Assembly: GCA_038277395.1 (NCBI GenBank)
Contig: CM076195.1
Location: 23,956,327-24,020,326, forward strand
DNA: 64,000 nt
Reading direction: 5' to 3'
Source: Dryocosmus kuriphilus
Taxonomy: Eukaryota > Arthropoda > Insecta > Hymenoptera > Cynipidae
Shown here: piece after piece, positions 11,641 through 22,816 of the stretch
Layout of the letters: each line of letters begins with the position of its first letter
How positions within the stretch are numbered: position 1 is the stretch's first letter
Program-made: the position numbers and the translations under genes
The notes under the pieces: generated by a model
Told to the model about the DNA's origin: nothing
Seen by the model: only the letters and a program-made list of their open reading frames with translations
The model's database searches: none

Positions 11641-13218
11641 GTGGCACGGACCACAATGGCTTTCATTGCCTGCCGGGGGTTGGCCCAATCGGCCGGATGC
11701 CTTGATAATACTGCACGTGCGAGAGCAGGATCCAGAACCGGAATTACTGACACGCGTCTCGACACTAACGCGTCTGATCCGCATAGTAGCATTGTGTCGA
11801 TGCCCGCTCGTAAATTTGCGCCGACGAAGAGAGAGGGAGATACCTAACTTGCTATGTCTGACTTCCTCCGAGATTTCTGAAGCTCGCGCAGCCAGCATTC
11901 GAGTGGCTCAGACCGGCGCCTTTCGCACCGAACTCGCGCTTCTGACCACTAGTGGGTCTTTACCAAAACGAAATCCGCTCCGAAAACTGAATCCCTTTGT
12001 GGACGCGACGGATGGACTTCTGCGCATTGACGGTCGCCTGTCTCACTCCTCCGTTTCTCGCGAATCCAAACATCCCCCGGTTCTTCCTCATCGATCAAAT
12101 CTCAGTCGACTCTTTCTACATCATGCGCATGTTTCTTCTCTCCATGGGGGACCCACGTTAATATTAAGTACTTCACTTCAATACGTATAGATCCTAGGTA
12201 GAGCACGTTTAGTCAAAACTGAGATTCGAAACTATGTAACTTGTCAACGCGTAAGGCCCCGCTTGGCGTCACAATTATGAGAGATGTTCCAGCTGATCGA
12301 GTGACTCCAGCGCGGTCGTTCATTACTTCGGTTCTGGACTACTTTGGGCCTATCCAGATACGTACGACCAAGGGCCGCGGTCATCGCTCTTACAAAGGTT
12401 ATATTGCACTTTTTGTTTGCTTCGCAACACATGTAGTTCATCTAGAAGATGTGAGAGATTTAACCACGGCTACATTCCTGGCCGCATATCGTCGTTTTTT
12501 GGGTCGTCGTGGTAACTGTCATCATCTGTGCATCGAGAATGGCACAACCTTCCAGGGAGCCGCCCGAGAACTTAAGAGGATGTTCAAAGCTTCTTTCGAA
12601 TTTTATCAGGAAGCTAACGATGGGACTGACTGGACATTCATTCCCCCAAACTCGACTGATTGCGGTGGTATATGGAAAGCTGGTGTTAAATCCACAAAAC
12701 ACCACTTAAAAAGAATCATCGGGGAACATACACTCACGTTTGGGGAACCGTCAACTCTGCTAGTGGAAATAGAAGTTTGCCTGAACTCACGACCCCTGTG
12801 CCCTTTAACAAACGAGCTCGATGATCTTTCTGTGTTAACCGCGGCTCATTTTTTTATTGGAAGCGATATGAGCCTCCTTCCTGATACTGGAGTTCCTGAA
12901 ATACCTGAAAACCGCCTCAGTCACTTCCAACTTCTTCAACATATCCGGGACAACTTTTGAAAATGCTGGTCACTGGAATACCTCCAGTACCTGCAGGAGC
13001 GAAACAAATGGCATAGTCCATCCAAAAACTTCACTGTGGGTCAGTTGGTCCTTGTTAAAGACGAACGGTATCCACCCTCGAAGTGGCCTTTGGGACACGT
13101 CGTGGAGGTTCATCCTGGCCCTGACAATCTTGTAAGGGTGGCTACTGTGGAAACGGCCACTAATACTCTACGTCGACACACGGCGGCACGGCGTTGTACG
13201 GGGCTGATCCCCATCTGA
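11641..13218 (+). pseudogene. BEL integrase with two catalytic residues changed
   Basis: Integrase would join element cDNA to the genome. The zinc-binding His pair is seen near 12119 (LHHAHVSSLHGG). The catalytic core is one open frame from 12241 to 12957, beginning with LDYFGP, which carries the first Asp. The second acidic position, normally Asp in D-N-G, reads IENG, with a GAG codon at 12535-12537. The third, normally Glu in the W-E-A motif, reads GGIWKAG, with an AAA codon at 12676-12678. A C-terminal domain (VLVKDERYPPSKWPLG, about 13050) ends at 13218. Even the open core would therefore be inactive. Confidence 0.85.
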
Positions 13219-13345
13219 TCGTCGGTGACTTAACCCCATAGCGTGCGGCACGCCGTTGTACGGGGCTGATCACCATCTGATCGTCGGTGACCTAACCTTA
13301 TTGCGGGCGGGAAGGCGCTGTACGGGGCTGATCCCCTTCGTACGT
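13185..13345 (+). repeat. Tandem repeat at the end of BEL pol
   Basis: About 2.5 copies of a unit near 62 bases, each containing TGTACGGGGCTGATC and, in the first two, CATCTGATCGTCGGTGAC. The first copy encodes the end of the integrase and the others lie after its stop. This looks like local duplication of the pol terminus. Confidence 0.8.
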
Positions 13346-13569
13346 TTAGTTGTGGTAGTAACTAATGGACGATAAAGTTGGGTTTGGCCACGGCGCCGTT
13401 TGTAATACTCATTTTTATAGCATGTATTTCATTTTTAATCTAGTTATATGTTCGTTCTGCGGACGAAGGCGGGCGGTATGTTCGTGTGTTTCTTACTGTT
13501 GGCTGAAAGAGGAGAATTATATTTCATTTACTGTTCTGTATTACTTGTTATTTTTCTTGGAAAAGGGGC

Positions 13570-14026
13570 TGTACCTGAAATTATGTTGTTAGCTCTGCGC
13601 GTAGCTCGAAGGTCGAGAGAATGGAACTTTTTCTCACGGCCTTTCATCTCTCTGATGGCGTGAGGTATCTTATTGTCACCTTGTATTCCAAGTTCAGTGC
13701 ACATTGAGCTTTCTTAGCAAGCGCTGCATGTGGGATTCCCGAATGTTGTCGATCTGTGAAGTGTTGTCGATTTGCATGGAGTGGAGATTTCGAATTCGGA
13801 TTGTATGGAAGCGAGGCATGTTTTTGTCGATGATCTTGGAATTACAAGGAAAGTATTCAATTGTTAACAAGTTTTGGTTGTTCTGAGATTTTTGGCTTTT
13901 TCCTCCACTGAACGAGTGGTGGTTTTTTATGCCCACAATAAACGTTACTCTTTTAATAATCAACAAATGGTCTGACTTACATTGAAAACTCCAATACGCT
14001 CCACTGAAAAGTAAGTGCCTATCAAT
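13570..14026 (+). repeat. 3' LTR of the BEL element
   Basis: It starts with TGTACCTG after a purine tract (13559-13568) and ends near TGCCTATCA. Only the last 205 bases or so can be checked against the truncated 5' LTR, so the left boundary is inferred. Confidence 0.6.
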
Positions 14027-16180
14027 TACGGAAACAAAATGTTTCTTATTTGTTAATTGTCTAATTTAGAATGCTTCGAATTTGAACTTATTCAGTCTTG
14101 AAGATTTTCAAATCGCAATTTTACTGTTCTGAAAATTTTAAAATTGAAATTATACTGCAACTTTTAATATGCTAATTTGCAGCTGCTCGATTGGAAGCGC
14201 TTTCTAATAATTTGGAATTATTCAACTATTAAACTTTTTCTTTAAAACAAAATAATTGTACATATTATTTAATTTTCAACGCTTTCAATTTGAAACTCGT
14301 TAATCTTTAGGGCTGTCAATTTAAAACTTTTGTATACTATTGTACTTTAGTATTGTAAACTCTGTTGCAAATACTAGTATTTCAATTTTAAAACTATTTG
14401 GATCTTAAAACTGATCTTAAAATTGATCATTGACTAATTAATGAAGTTTTTATAAAATTCTGAAATCTTTAAGGATTTTAATAACGACTTATTCTACAAT
14501 TTTTCGGCGCGCCTGAAACTGTCAGTTCGGGTCGAATCACTTTACATACGTTTATAGCGAATGTTGTTTTATAAAAAATTGGGTCAAATTTAGGCCAAAT
14601 TAGGTCATTAATATATTTGTGTAGAATTGTATACAAAAGGATCACGTATAATGGATACTAATAAAACTTCAGGTATGCACGTCCGCGCCGAGGTCCACTC
14701 GTTGGAGGCCAGATTTTCTCGATAATTTAGTGGTGGTAAGTTGAGAATCGCATCAATTCTGTATGTGTAGGAACGGCTGTGTATGCTGTGCCAAATTTTT
14801 TGGAAAAATAATATTTACCATACTTTTTAACACCAAACATTAAGAACCACCACCAAATGATTGCACCAAAAAATTAGTATTTTTTTATAGTTGGAGTGAC
14901 TTATCAGCACAATTTTACAATTCTTTTCTTGCATTCTGCAAGAAGTAAAAATTAGCTAAAGTTCAAACAAATAATTTGGTAAAAAGTAAATACAGAGAAA
15001 GAAATGTTTGAAGTATATAAAATAAGCTATCATGAATTTTCTGTACAAAATTTCTAAAATGTATATTCCTCTGAATCAGTGCAATGTCACTGAGAATCAG
15101 TTATTATTCATTATATTTTAGTCAGATTTGATCGGTTCTTCAGTGTGTTTTTTCTTATTTCGCCTTCGCTTTAAATAACAATTAGAATTTTTGATCTATT
15201 TTCATCATTAGCGGTTTATTGTATTCCTAAAATGATTGCCTGAAATTCTTTTCGTGAGTTTTAATAAAAATCAGCTAGCCAGTTATTAATTAAAGAGTTT
15301 ATTGAAAATTAATTTTGAATAAATTTAACTTATATAAAATGTATGTTGTAATAAAAGTAATAAAACTTCGACCAATCGAATTATAGAAAATCTTCTCAGG
15401 AACAGCATGAACTCTCAATGATAATTTAATTAAAATTACAATTGTTATCTAAAAAAAAAAGAGAAGGAAAATACAGAAATCTACAAACAACTTTTTTTAA
15501 ATGTTTGAATTATTCAACTACTGGATAAGCAATATTTTTTAACTCCTTAAAAACACACTAAATTTTCTTCCTCCCCCGAGGCACAAAATTAGATGCTATA
15601 ATATGAACGCAGAAAGCCTCTAAAAGTTGGTTTTCAACAATAATTAGTTACCTGTTATTACTACAAATAGCTTACTTTAATTAATTAATTTAACAACTCT
15701 GCTGAGATTTTTCCCTGTGGAGCTGTAACCTTTCAAATTCGAGGGTCGACGATTTTTTGACGGGATATTTGATAGAATATCTGTCATAAGAACTAGAAAA
15801 CCTTCAAATTAAGGTACGGAATAAATTTGGTATTTTTAAATAAATAAATCTTACTAGACTACTGAACTAGACAATTTTGGTCCCTGACTTTTCCGTAAAA
15901 GTTTTTTTTTTATTCCCTGACATTTCTCTGATTTCAGATTTTTTTTTGACGATTCGTGGCGACTCTGTCTGTAAAAATTTTTAAAAATGTATTTAACTTT
16001 CAATAGTTTTGGAAATATGACCTTCAAAAGTTATTTTTTATTGAAAAATTGCCCTGAAAAAGAATTTAATTTCAGTTCCCGTGAAATATCTCTTCTCATG
16101 TCTGCTTTAACTAATATGAGAGCAGCTTTCATTTAAAATGAACAGAAGATAAGGGGTTGACGGGATCCCAGGGTTCGCAT
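14027..16180. other. AT-rich region with no recognisable gene
   Basis: No coding motif was seen. Short degenerate CCCTGACTTTTCC-like words occur around 15870-15940. Otherwise the region has A/T runs only. Confidence 0.6.
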
Positions 16181-16181
16181 C

Positions 16182-16842
16182 TTGCTGCTCGACCCTCTCA
16201 GTTGGGGGTTTATTGTTTCGGCTGAGTCGAGCGCTGTCAGTACAGTCCGTTTCAAGCTTTGCTTATAATTAGGAAAATAGAGGGGGAGATAGGTAAGTGT
16301 CTTCGAGGGCGATCATCAGTTCCTCCACGTAAAGCTGCGTAACTTCCCCTTCCAGTGCTCAATGACACTACCCCTCACGTGAGTAGAAACAGCTCCAGAC
16401 CCTCGGTGTTAGGTCAAGTCCTTTTGTAAAAACCCGAAGATTTTGTTAATTCCATCTTATTTCACAGAAGAGTGATTGCTCACATCTAGGACCACTTTTC
16501 CAGGTTCTCCTTTGAAAAAATAAATTTTAGGGACTGATCACAGAAGAGTGATTGGTCACATCTCGGACCTCTTTTCCAGCTTGCCCTTCAAAAAACATGT
16601 GCTAGCGGTTGGTCACAGAAAAGTGATTGGTCATTGGTCACATCTCGAGCCCCTTTTCCAGGTTAGTCAGGGAGCGTAACTTCAAGCCTCCGGGGGTCTG
16701 GAGCTATCCCGTGAGGAGTAGTGTCGTTGCGCACTGGAAGGGGAAAATGCCCGTTTTCGAAGTGAGCGAGCTTGAAACGGCTGTCCTGCCAGCGCTCGAC
16801 TCAGCCGAAACAATAGACCCCCAACTGAAAGGGTCGAGCAGG
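16182..16842. mobile_element. Inverted-repeat (foldback-like) element with tandem core
   Basis: 16182-16258 is the near-perfect inverse of 16767-16842, both containing the word TATTGTTTCGGCTGAGTCGA or its complement. A weaker inverted match continues inward (16345-16410 with 16690-16755). The centre holds three tandem units starting TCACAGAAGAGTGATTG. No transposase was found. It abuts the tail of a Helentron-like repeat. It may be a foldback or MITE-type element; no target duplication was identified. Confidence 0.75.
16464..16680 (+). repeat. Three tandem units of about 75 bp
   Basis: Units start near 16464, 16539 and 16614. Each begins TCACAGAAGAGTGATTG or a one-base variant and contains CACATCTCGGACC and TTTTCCAG-like words. 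The third unit has an 8-base local duplication (GTCATTG). Confidence 0.8.
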
Positions 16843-17095
16843 TTAAGGAGCTCATCCTTACTTTTGACGCCTTAAAGAAGTCTGCCAAAGCGCAATCTAA
16901 CCCGATTAGTCTTTCGAAAGTCATCGTGTTCACAGACAACAACCACAACGACGACAACGACAACGACGACCGAGCCCAACGTAAAAGATGTTTCTTCAGA
17001 TTCAGAGGTCATGAAACGTCGACACTTCATGAAATCCGCGAAAGTCTGCTCTCACATAAAACTAATACCTCCTCATAGAGATGAGAATGTAAGAA
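16843..17095 (-). mobile_element. Helentron-like repeat (family H), partial copy 1
   Basis: It shares the block CCTTAAAGAAG, the CAACGACGACAACGAC-type microsatellite and the terminal word GATGAGAATGTAA with the other family H copies. Only the microsatellite-bearing end is present, because the foldback element replaces the rest. It lies head to tail with the next copy. Confidence 0.75.
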
Positions 17096-17592
17096 TAAAA
17101 ATCTGCCCGCTTTGCGGGCACATTCTCATCGTGCGCTTCGCGCTCCCATATATTTAAGCGTCGCGCTTCGCGCTTGGATGTTTTTGGTCCTTGCACATCA
17201 TGCTTGGCTTTCGTTACGTGGGTCTTAAAATTTCAAAACACCTACTTTTAATGAGATTATTAAATTTGAATTTTTTATTGAAAATTATAAAAGAAATTAT
17301 TTTACTTAAGGCTCTATCGACCTTAAGGAATACATTCTCATCATGACACTCGCGCTTCGCGCTCGACAATTACATTTTTTCAAAACACATTGTAGATTGG
17401 TAAAGTTTTTTTGTGATTTTCCAAATTTCCCAAAGCAGGATTTCGATTCTTAAAAGTAAAACGATGAGTCTTATAAGTAAATTTTGTAGCTCTTTCCAAG
17501 GTGAACAATTCTGCTTGTTAATATTTTCTCATATCTTGCATAGTTTTGCTAAAAAGTGGTTTCCTTTATATTTTATAACATATTTCACGAAT
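17096..17592 (-). mobile_element. Helentron-like repeat (family H), copy 2, first part
   Basis: It begins with the hairpin GCCCGCTTTGCGGGC followed by ACATTCTCATC, then CGCGCTTCGCGC palindromes, and aligns base for base with the full copy at 39581-40800. It is broken at 17592 by the Penelope element and resumes at 25307. Confidence 0.85.
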
Positions 17593-17632
17593 TCTAATAA
17601 AGAATAATTCATCAAATCAAACCTTATTCATT

Positions 17633-17812
17633 ATGTTTCTTAAAGAGATAGAAACATCACAAGGTGCTGTAGTCCTACAAAAAACTAAACTTTGTCTGGA
17701 TATTAACTTTAACTTGAGAAATACTATTCTTCAAAAAGATTTTCTTCTGGAGTGTAGAAACAAGGACGTTTTATCCAGTAAAATTTATAATTTAGATTCA
17801 AAATTTAAAGAT
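17633..17812 (+). pseudogene. Penelope ORF, N-terminal piece
   Basis: An open frame from an ATG-like start near 17633 encodes the first 60 or so residues of the Penelope protein and stops making sense where LINE A copy 2 enters. The frame resumes at 22817, in phase across the target duplication. Confidence 0.7.
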
Positions 17813-18189
17813 TTCAATTTTCATAATAATTCTTTATTTGTTTATACTCTGTCCCTTTTACGGGTTTGAGAGTCTTTACATAACCATTACAAGTATTCTT
17901 ACAAACAAGCCTTATACTATCTTACGCACTATTCGCTTCAAATCGACTTATATTACTAATCCTATTTCTAAGTGCTTGCGACTTTGCCCTGGGCTTCCAT
18001 TTTCTCTTGTCATCCTCAGTTTTAAAAATTGACTCTAGTTCGTAACACTATTTCGGAAATATCACTTTTTTTTGCGACATTTTATACTTTCTATCCTACC
18101 CTGTGCAACCAGCTCTCTCTCAGATGTTCCAACTTCTTCATCCATTCTTCCCCCTGACCATTTTCATTCAGAATCCATTTAATTCTTTC

Positions 18190-21130
18190 TTATGTACTCT
18201 CCCCTCCCCCTTCGTCACCTGTACATCTCTCTAACACATGCAACCATGTTTCCTTCTCATACCTACATACTCTACATACATTCTCTTCTTCATTCATCCA
18301 ATACCTGCATGCTCTAACACCCTCTCCCATTCTGAATCTCACTACTCTATTCCATTTGTTCTCCTTTTTAATTTCACTCAGGTACTCTGGTTCCCCCCGC
18401 CCCCTAACCATTCTATACCAGCTGTTGTATCTCGAATCTGCGATTGTTTCCGATCTTTCCTCCCCTTGTCCTGCCTTCATCTCTCGCTCTATTTCCTCCC
18501 ACTCTCTACCCCTCACTTGCATGCCACATTCACACCTCCTTTCATATCTCTCATTCTCCCATTTCGAACACCCCATGTTACCCCTCTTCTCTTTATGCAT
18601 AACCTCCCTGGCACACGCTTGTGCAATTTTGCTTCCCTCTCCCCTTCTTAGTTTCTCTTCGAACTTCCAGGCGCTTTTCACTTGCCTGACCACCATTTTT
18701 TCTCGTCCTATTTCTTCCCTTAGCATATAGCCTGGGCAGCTCCAGCTTACTCCCATAACCCATCTCAGAAATCTCTCATGCAAACTTTCCACTCTTTGGT
18801 GTTCTTTCCATCCCCAAATTTCCACTCCATAGCTTAACACTGACTATACTAACACATCAAACGTCCACACTCTCATCTTCCAGTCGTCCTTAAACCTTCT
18901 TTTTCCTATAACCCATACTTGTCCCATTACTTTGCTCGCACATTCTAATCTCTTCCTCACCTGGAGCTCACTTCCTCCTTTCGTTTCGAACCAATACCCT
19001 AAATAGCAAAATTCCAACTTCTCCTCTAAATCTGCCAGAAAGATACTAAACAGAAGTGGGCTCAACGGACACCCTTGTCTGAGCCCCCTTCCTGTCCACA
19101 ATTCCTCACCTTTCTTGTCTCCTATCTTCACTCTTATCTTAGTGTCCATAAATATTTCTTCTATCCTCTCTACTAAACTTTCATCTATTCATCTCTCTTT
19201 CATGGCTGCCTACAACACCCTCCTGTTGACTGAATCAAATGCTGCCTTAAAATCCACAAAAAATGCGACTAATTTTCCTTTCTTTTCCCCTAGTTTCCTA
19301 TTGACTAGCTAATTTAGCACGTAGACGTTATCTATGGTTCCCATCCCTTTTCGGAAACCCGTTTGATTATCCCTTTTCTTCCACCTGTTTTTCCAGTCTC
19401 CTTCTAAGCACTTCCGCATAAATTTTATATTCCACCGACATGAGTGTAATACCTCTATATTCCTCCACCCTTTTCCACTAACCTTTCTTAATCAATGGTA
19501 CTACCAGCCCTGTCTTCCATTCCTCCGGCCATCCTTCTCCTTTCCATACCTTCTTACATATCCTCCACGTTTCTTCCCTCACCCATGTTCCTCCATATTT
19601 CAGTGCTTCATTTTCCAAGCCATCTTCCCTTGTTGCCTTATTTCTTTTCAACCTTGTAATCGCCTCATTTACCTCATCCCTACTGATCTCGTTTACACTG
19701 TCCTCATCCTTATCTACTACCCTTCTTCCTTATCCCTTTACCCTATAATCCACACCTCCTAACAGCTCCTTGAAGTGCTTCGTCCATTCTTTCATTCCTA
19801 TTTCTTCATTTATACCCTTCATTCCTCCTCTTTCCCTACTTATCACTTCCCATTCCCTCCCTTCATTTACTGCTCTCTCTACCTCTTCCATATACCTTTC
19901 TTTCTCCTTCTGTCTTTTCTCTTTTATCATTCTTTCGTGCTCCCTCTTTCTCCTGTTGAGTTCCCCTTTTTCCATTTTCCGTTTCCTCCATTTTCTTATA
20001 TTCTCCTTCATCTTATCTTTACTTTCCGTGCATTCTTCATCCCACCAACGTCTCCTATGCCACTCTTCTGTTTCTCTCGGTCTCACCTCTTCCCTTACCT
20101 TATCTATCACTCTTTTTAGTTTTCCTAGCAGTGTGTCTACTCCTTCCTCTTCCAAACCCCCTATCTCCTCGTTTCCTATTTTTTCTCTAAATTCTTTCAA
20201 GTTTCCCTCCACCCAACTTCCTATTTTCAATTTTCTTTCTCTCTTTCTTTTCCTCTTCCCCCTATTGCATTTTTGGCCACCACATCTCATTGTCGCAATC
20301 ACCGGAAAGTGTTCTGAGCCTATCACGTTCCCCACTTCCATTCTAACCATCAGCTTCCTTATTCTTTCTTCTGCTAGAATGTAATCTATTACGGTGTCCC
20401 CTATACCTGCTTACGTATATTTCCCTTCTTGATCCCCCTTTGTATTGCCATTACAAATGAACCATCCCGCCTCTCTCCACAAGTCCAGTAGCCTTCTTCC
20501 CTCCCGATCTGTTTCCTTTTGTTTCGAGTTTCTTATGAACCTCTCCTTTTCTCTATCCCAAACCTCTCCCCCTTGTTGCCCTGTCCATGCATTCAAATCC
20601 CCTCCTATTAGAACCAGACTGTCTTCTTTTTCCTCTGTCCATTTCCTTATTGTTTTCCATCCTTCCTCTTCTCCTCTTCTTCTGTACACGCATACTACAT
20701 CCACAATAACTTTACCTAATTTTATTCTTCTAACCATTGTTCCATCCGTTTCATCTATGTACTCTCCCTTCTCGTCCTGTACCACCAGTTCCTTTCTTAC
20801 CCCTGACACCATGCCACCCATTCCTCTCCCTTTCACGTGCTCCTTTCTCGCTGCTTGCATCTTCCACTCATATGCTTTCGGTAATATTTTTTTCATGCCT
20901 TTCCACTCCTTCTCATTCACCCACGTCTCACTCATCATTATCATATCCCAATTCTGCAATTCTCCCAGAAATCTCTTATCCTTGTTTTTTAATCCTGATA
21001 CATTCCAGAACGCTACTTTCACATCGCTCTTTTTGCTTTTCTCTCCTTTATTCCTTTCATTAATGTGTTTTTTCCCTTTTGAAACCCCCCCCGTGACACT
21101 TGTATTCGCCTTTTCGTTCCCTTCATTCAC
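18190..21130 (-). pseudogene. LINE A copy 2 ORF2, RT core deleted
   Basis: The endonuclease is open from 21130 to 20411 and shows FWNVSG, SETW and GGDLNAW. The later endonuclease end reads SEHFPVIA (about 20300), the SDH-type motif. The RT is fragmentary. GCPLSPLLF is present near 19070, but the protein passes from ADLEEKL directly to FCYLGYWFE near 19015. Copies 1 and 3 have about 85 more residues here, including YADD. The C-terminal part is open from 18840 to about 18190 with the Cys/His motif CRVC...H...C. It is inactive. Confidence 0.85.
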
Positions 21131-21239
21131 TACCTTTTTCTTACCCTCTCTCAGCTCTTCTACTTCATCGTCCCAGCTCCATATCTCTCCATTTATCCAT
21201 ATTCTATCTCTTCCAATCCTTGCCCTATTCCCTTTACTC

Positions 21240-22350
21240 CTCTCAATCCATGCCTTTTGCCCTATTAGTCATTTTCTTCTCCTTTCCCGCCACGTCAGAT
21301 CTTCTTCGATTCTTTCATTCCTTCCTTTCAGTAATTTCTTCTTCTCCGTAGCCTCATACTTATCCTCCTCACTCCCTAATTTCACCAAAAACATACATTC
21401 TTTGCCCTCTTTCTTCCCTCCTAGTCTTCTTATCCCTTCCATTCTACTTGCGCGCCGATGTCTCTCATCAGCTTTCCAAACTCCTTCTCTCACTTTTTAC
21501 TGTCCACTTTCATACCTTTCACTATTATATTATTTTTCCTCTTCGCTCTCTCTTCCCCTTCCATTCTTCTTTCAACCTCAATCAGCCTCAAGCTCCACCT
21601 TTCATTCTGCTCATACTTAACCTCCTCAAACTCTTTCTCTTCTTCCAAACTTCCTTTTTCTCTCACTTTAGGCTCGTTCTTTAGTTCTAGTTTGCTCACT
21701 CTCTCTTCTAGCAATTTCATGTCCCTTTTCCTATCCTCCTCATTCTCTTTCTGCCTACTCTCTATACTTTCCAATTTATTCCAAACCTTCTCTTTCTCTA
21801 CTTTCCATAATTTATCCCATTCTTCCGACTTTTGTCTCACCTTTCTTACCTCTTCTTTTACTTCCTCCCCTTGCCTGTTCATATCATTCAGTCTACCGCA
21901 AGTCTCTTCTCTAAATCCCTTTATAAGTGCTTCTAGTTTCTGCAACATATCCCCTTCATTCCTATCTCTCTCCGGCGTTCTTTTTTTTGTCTTTGCCTTT
22001 TTTATGCTCTTGACCCTCTCCGTTTCTTCGCCCGCTTGCTCTCTTTTCCTATTATCATCCCCCGTTTTCTCCCCTTCACTACACAAACTCTCGCTGCTAA
22101 TCGTGCTCGCGGACTGTTGCCACATGTGCAGTAAATCCCTCGACCCCGAGTTCGATCTAAGTCTTTCTAAATTAGTAGGCCTCCCGCGTCTATGTCCCCT
22201 TACCGTTGCTACGGGATCCACAGGCGTAGCAAACGTATCCTCGTTACTTCCCTCTCCGCTGGCCTCGTCAGCCAAGCTACCATCTCTCTCGCTCCTTGCT
22301 TCACTCTGCCTTCTTCTAGCATCGCCCTGTGGACTCCGTATAACCAACAT
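21240..22350 (-). pseudogene. LINE A copy 2 ORF1 (RNA-binding protein), nearly intact
   Basis: An ATG at 22350 opens a 286-residue frame to 21490. It has a basic/acidic N-terminus, a RGRPTNLERL segment near residue 54 that matches RGRPSNLQRL in copy 1, and a long coiled coil rich in Glu, Lys and Arg (about residues 120-260). It ends in an RRM entry motif (NNIIVKGMKV). A frame break near 21490 separates this from the rest of the RRM and the C-terminal domain (to about 21240). The role is as for LINE A copy 1 ORF1. It is the best copy for defining this protein. Confidence 0.8.
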
Positions 22351-22816
22351 GCTGCACTAACCTGTTAACTGACCATTAGCTCACGCCCCCTTTCCTCGTC
22401 ACCCCCTTCTCCACCTGTCACTTTCTATCCACTCCAAAACTTTAAGTTCTTTATCCACGACTCTTACACTCAAAACTCTCTTACCTGACTTCTTTTACAA
22501 TGTGCAACCACATTACTCCCTCTCCCCACACACCCCTCGCACTCCACCACACTGCCTCAAAACCCGCGACCCACCGAAGTGAACCTAACCTCCAATTCAA
22601 CCCTCGTCAATTTCTCTATTTTTTCTTTAAATTCGCTCCTTCTACCGCTCCCTTCATTCACACTTGCACTTTTACCCCAGCCCCCTTACTCACCTCACTA
22701 TCACCGTACTCACTCAACTTTTCACTACTCCCCAGCCAAAAAATGATCGCACTCGAAAAACACCGTGCAATATCTATCAGCACGGAAACCGGAAGCCTTC
22801 AATTTTCATAGTAATT

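Larger units (their letters stand above)
8512..14026 (+). mobile_element. BEL/Pao LTR retrotransposon, degenerate
   Basis: A direct repeat pair (about 8515-8730 and 13820-14024) flanks an internal region of about 5 kb with gag, protease, RT, RNase H and integrase in BEL/Pao order. The left LTR keeps only its last 210 bases or so. The right LTR probably starts near 13570, just after the purine tract GGAAAAGGGG. The internal region carries more than ten stops or frameshifts and is dead. LTR divergence of a few per cent by eye points to an old insertion. Confidence 0.88.
17832..22797 (-). mobile_element. LINE family A, copy 2, full length
   Basis: A minus-strand copy of about 5.0 kb inserted in the Penelope ORF. 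A 19-bp duplication with one mismatch (TTCAATTTTCATAATAATT) flanks it at 17813-17831 and 22798-22816. ORF1 is better preserved than in copies 1 and 3. The RT core with YADD is deleted (near 19015). By eye it is clearly more diverged from copies 1 and 3 than those are from each other, so it represents another subfamily. Confidence 0.92.

Noticed and set aside
16464..16680. Spaced repeats resembling a CRISPR array
   Set aside because: There are only three units, the intervening parts are themselves related, and the context is eukaryotic and flanked by an inverted repeat.
20445..22360. Long plus-strand ORFs of 391 and 300 codons
   Set aside because: Both are antisense to LINE A copy 2 coding sequence and have the same biased composition as the other antisense frames.
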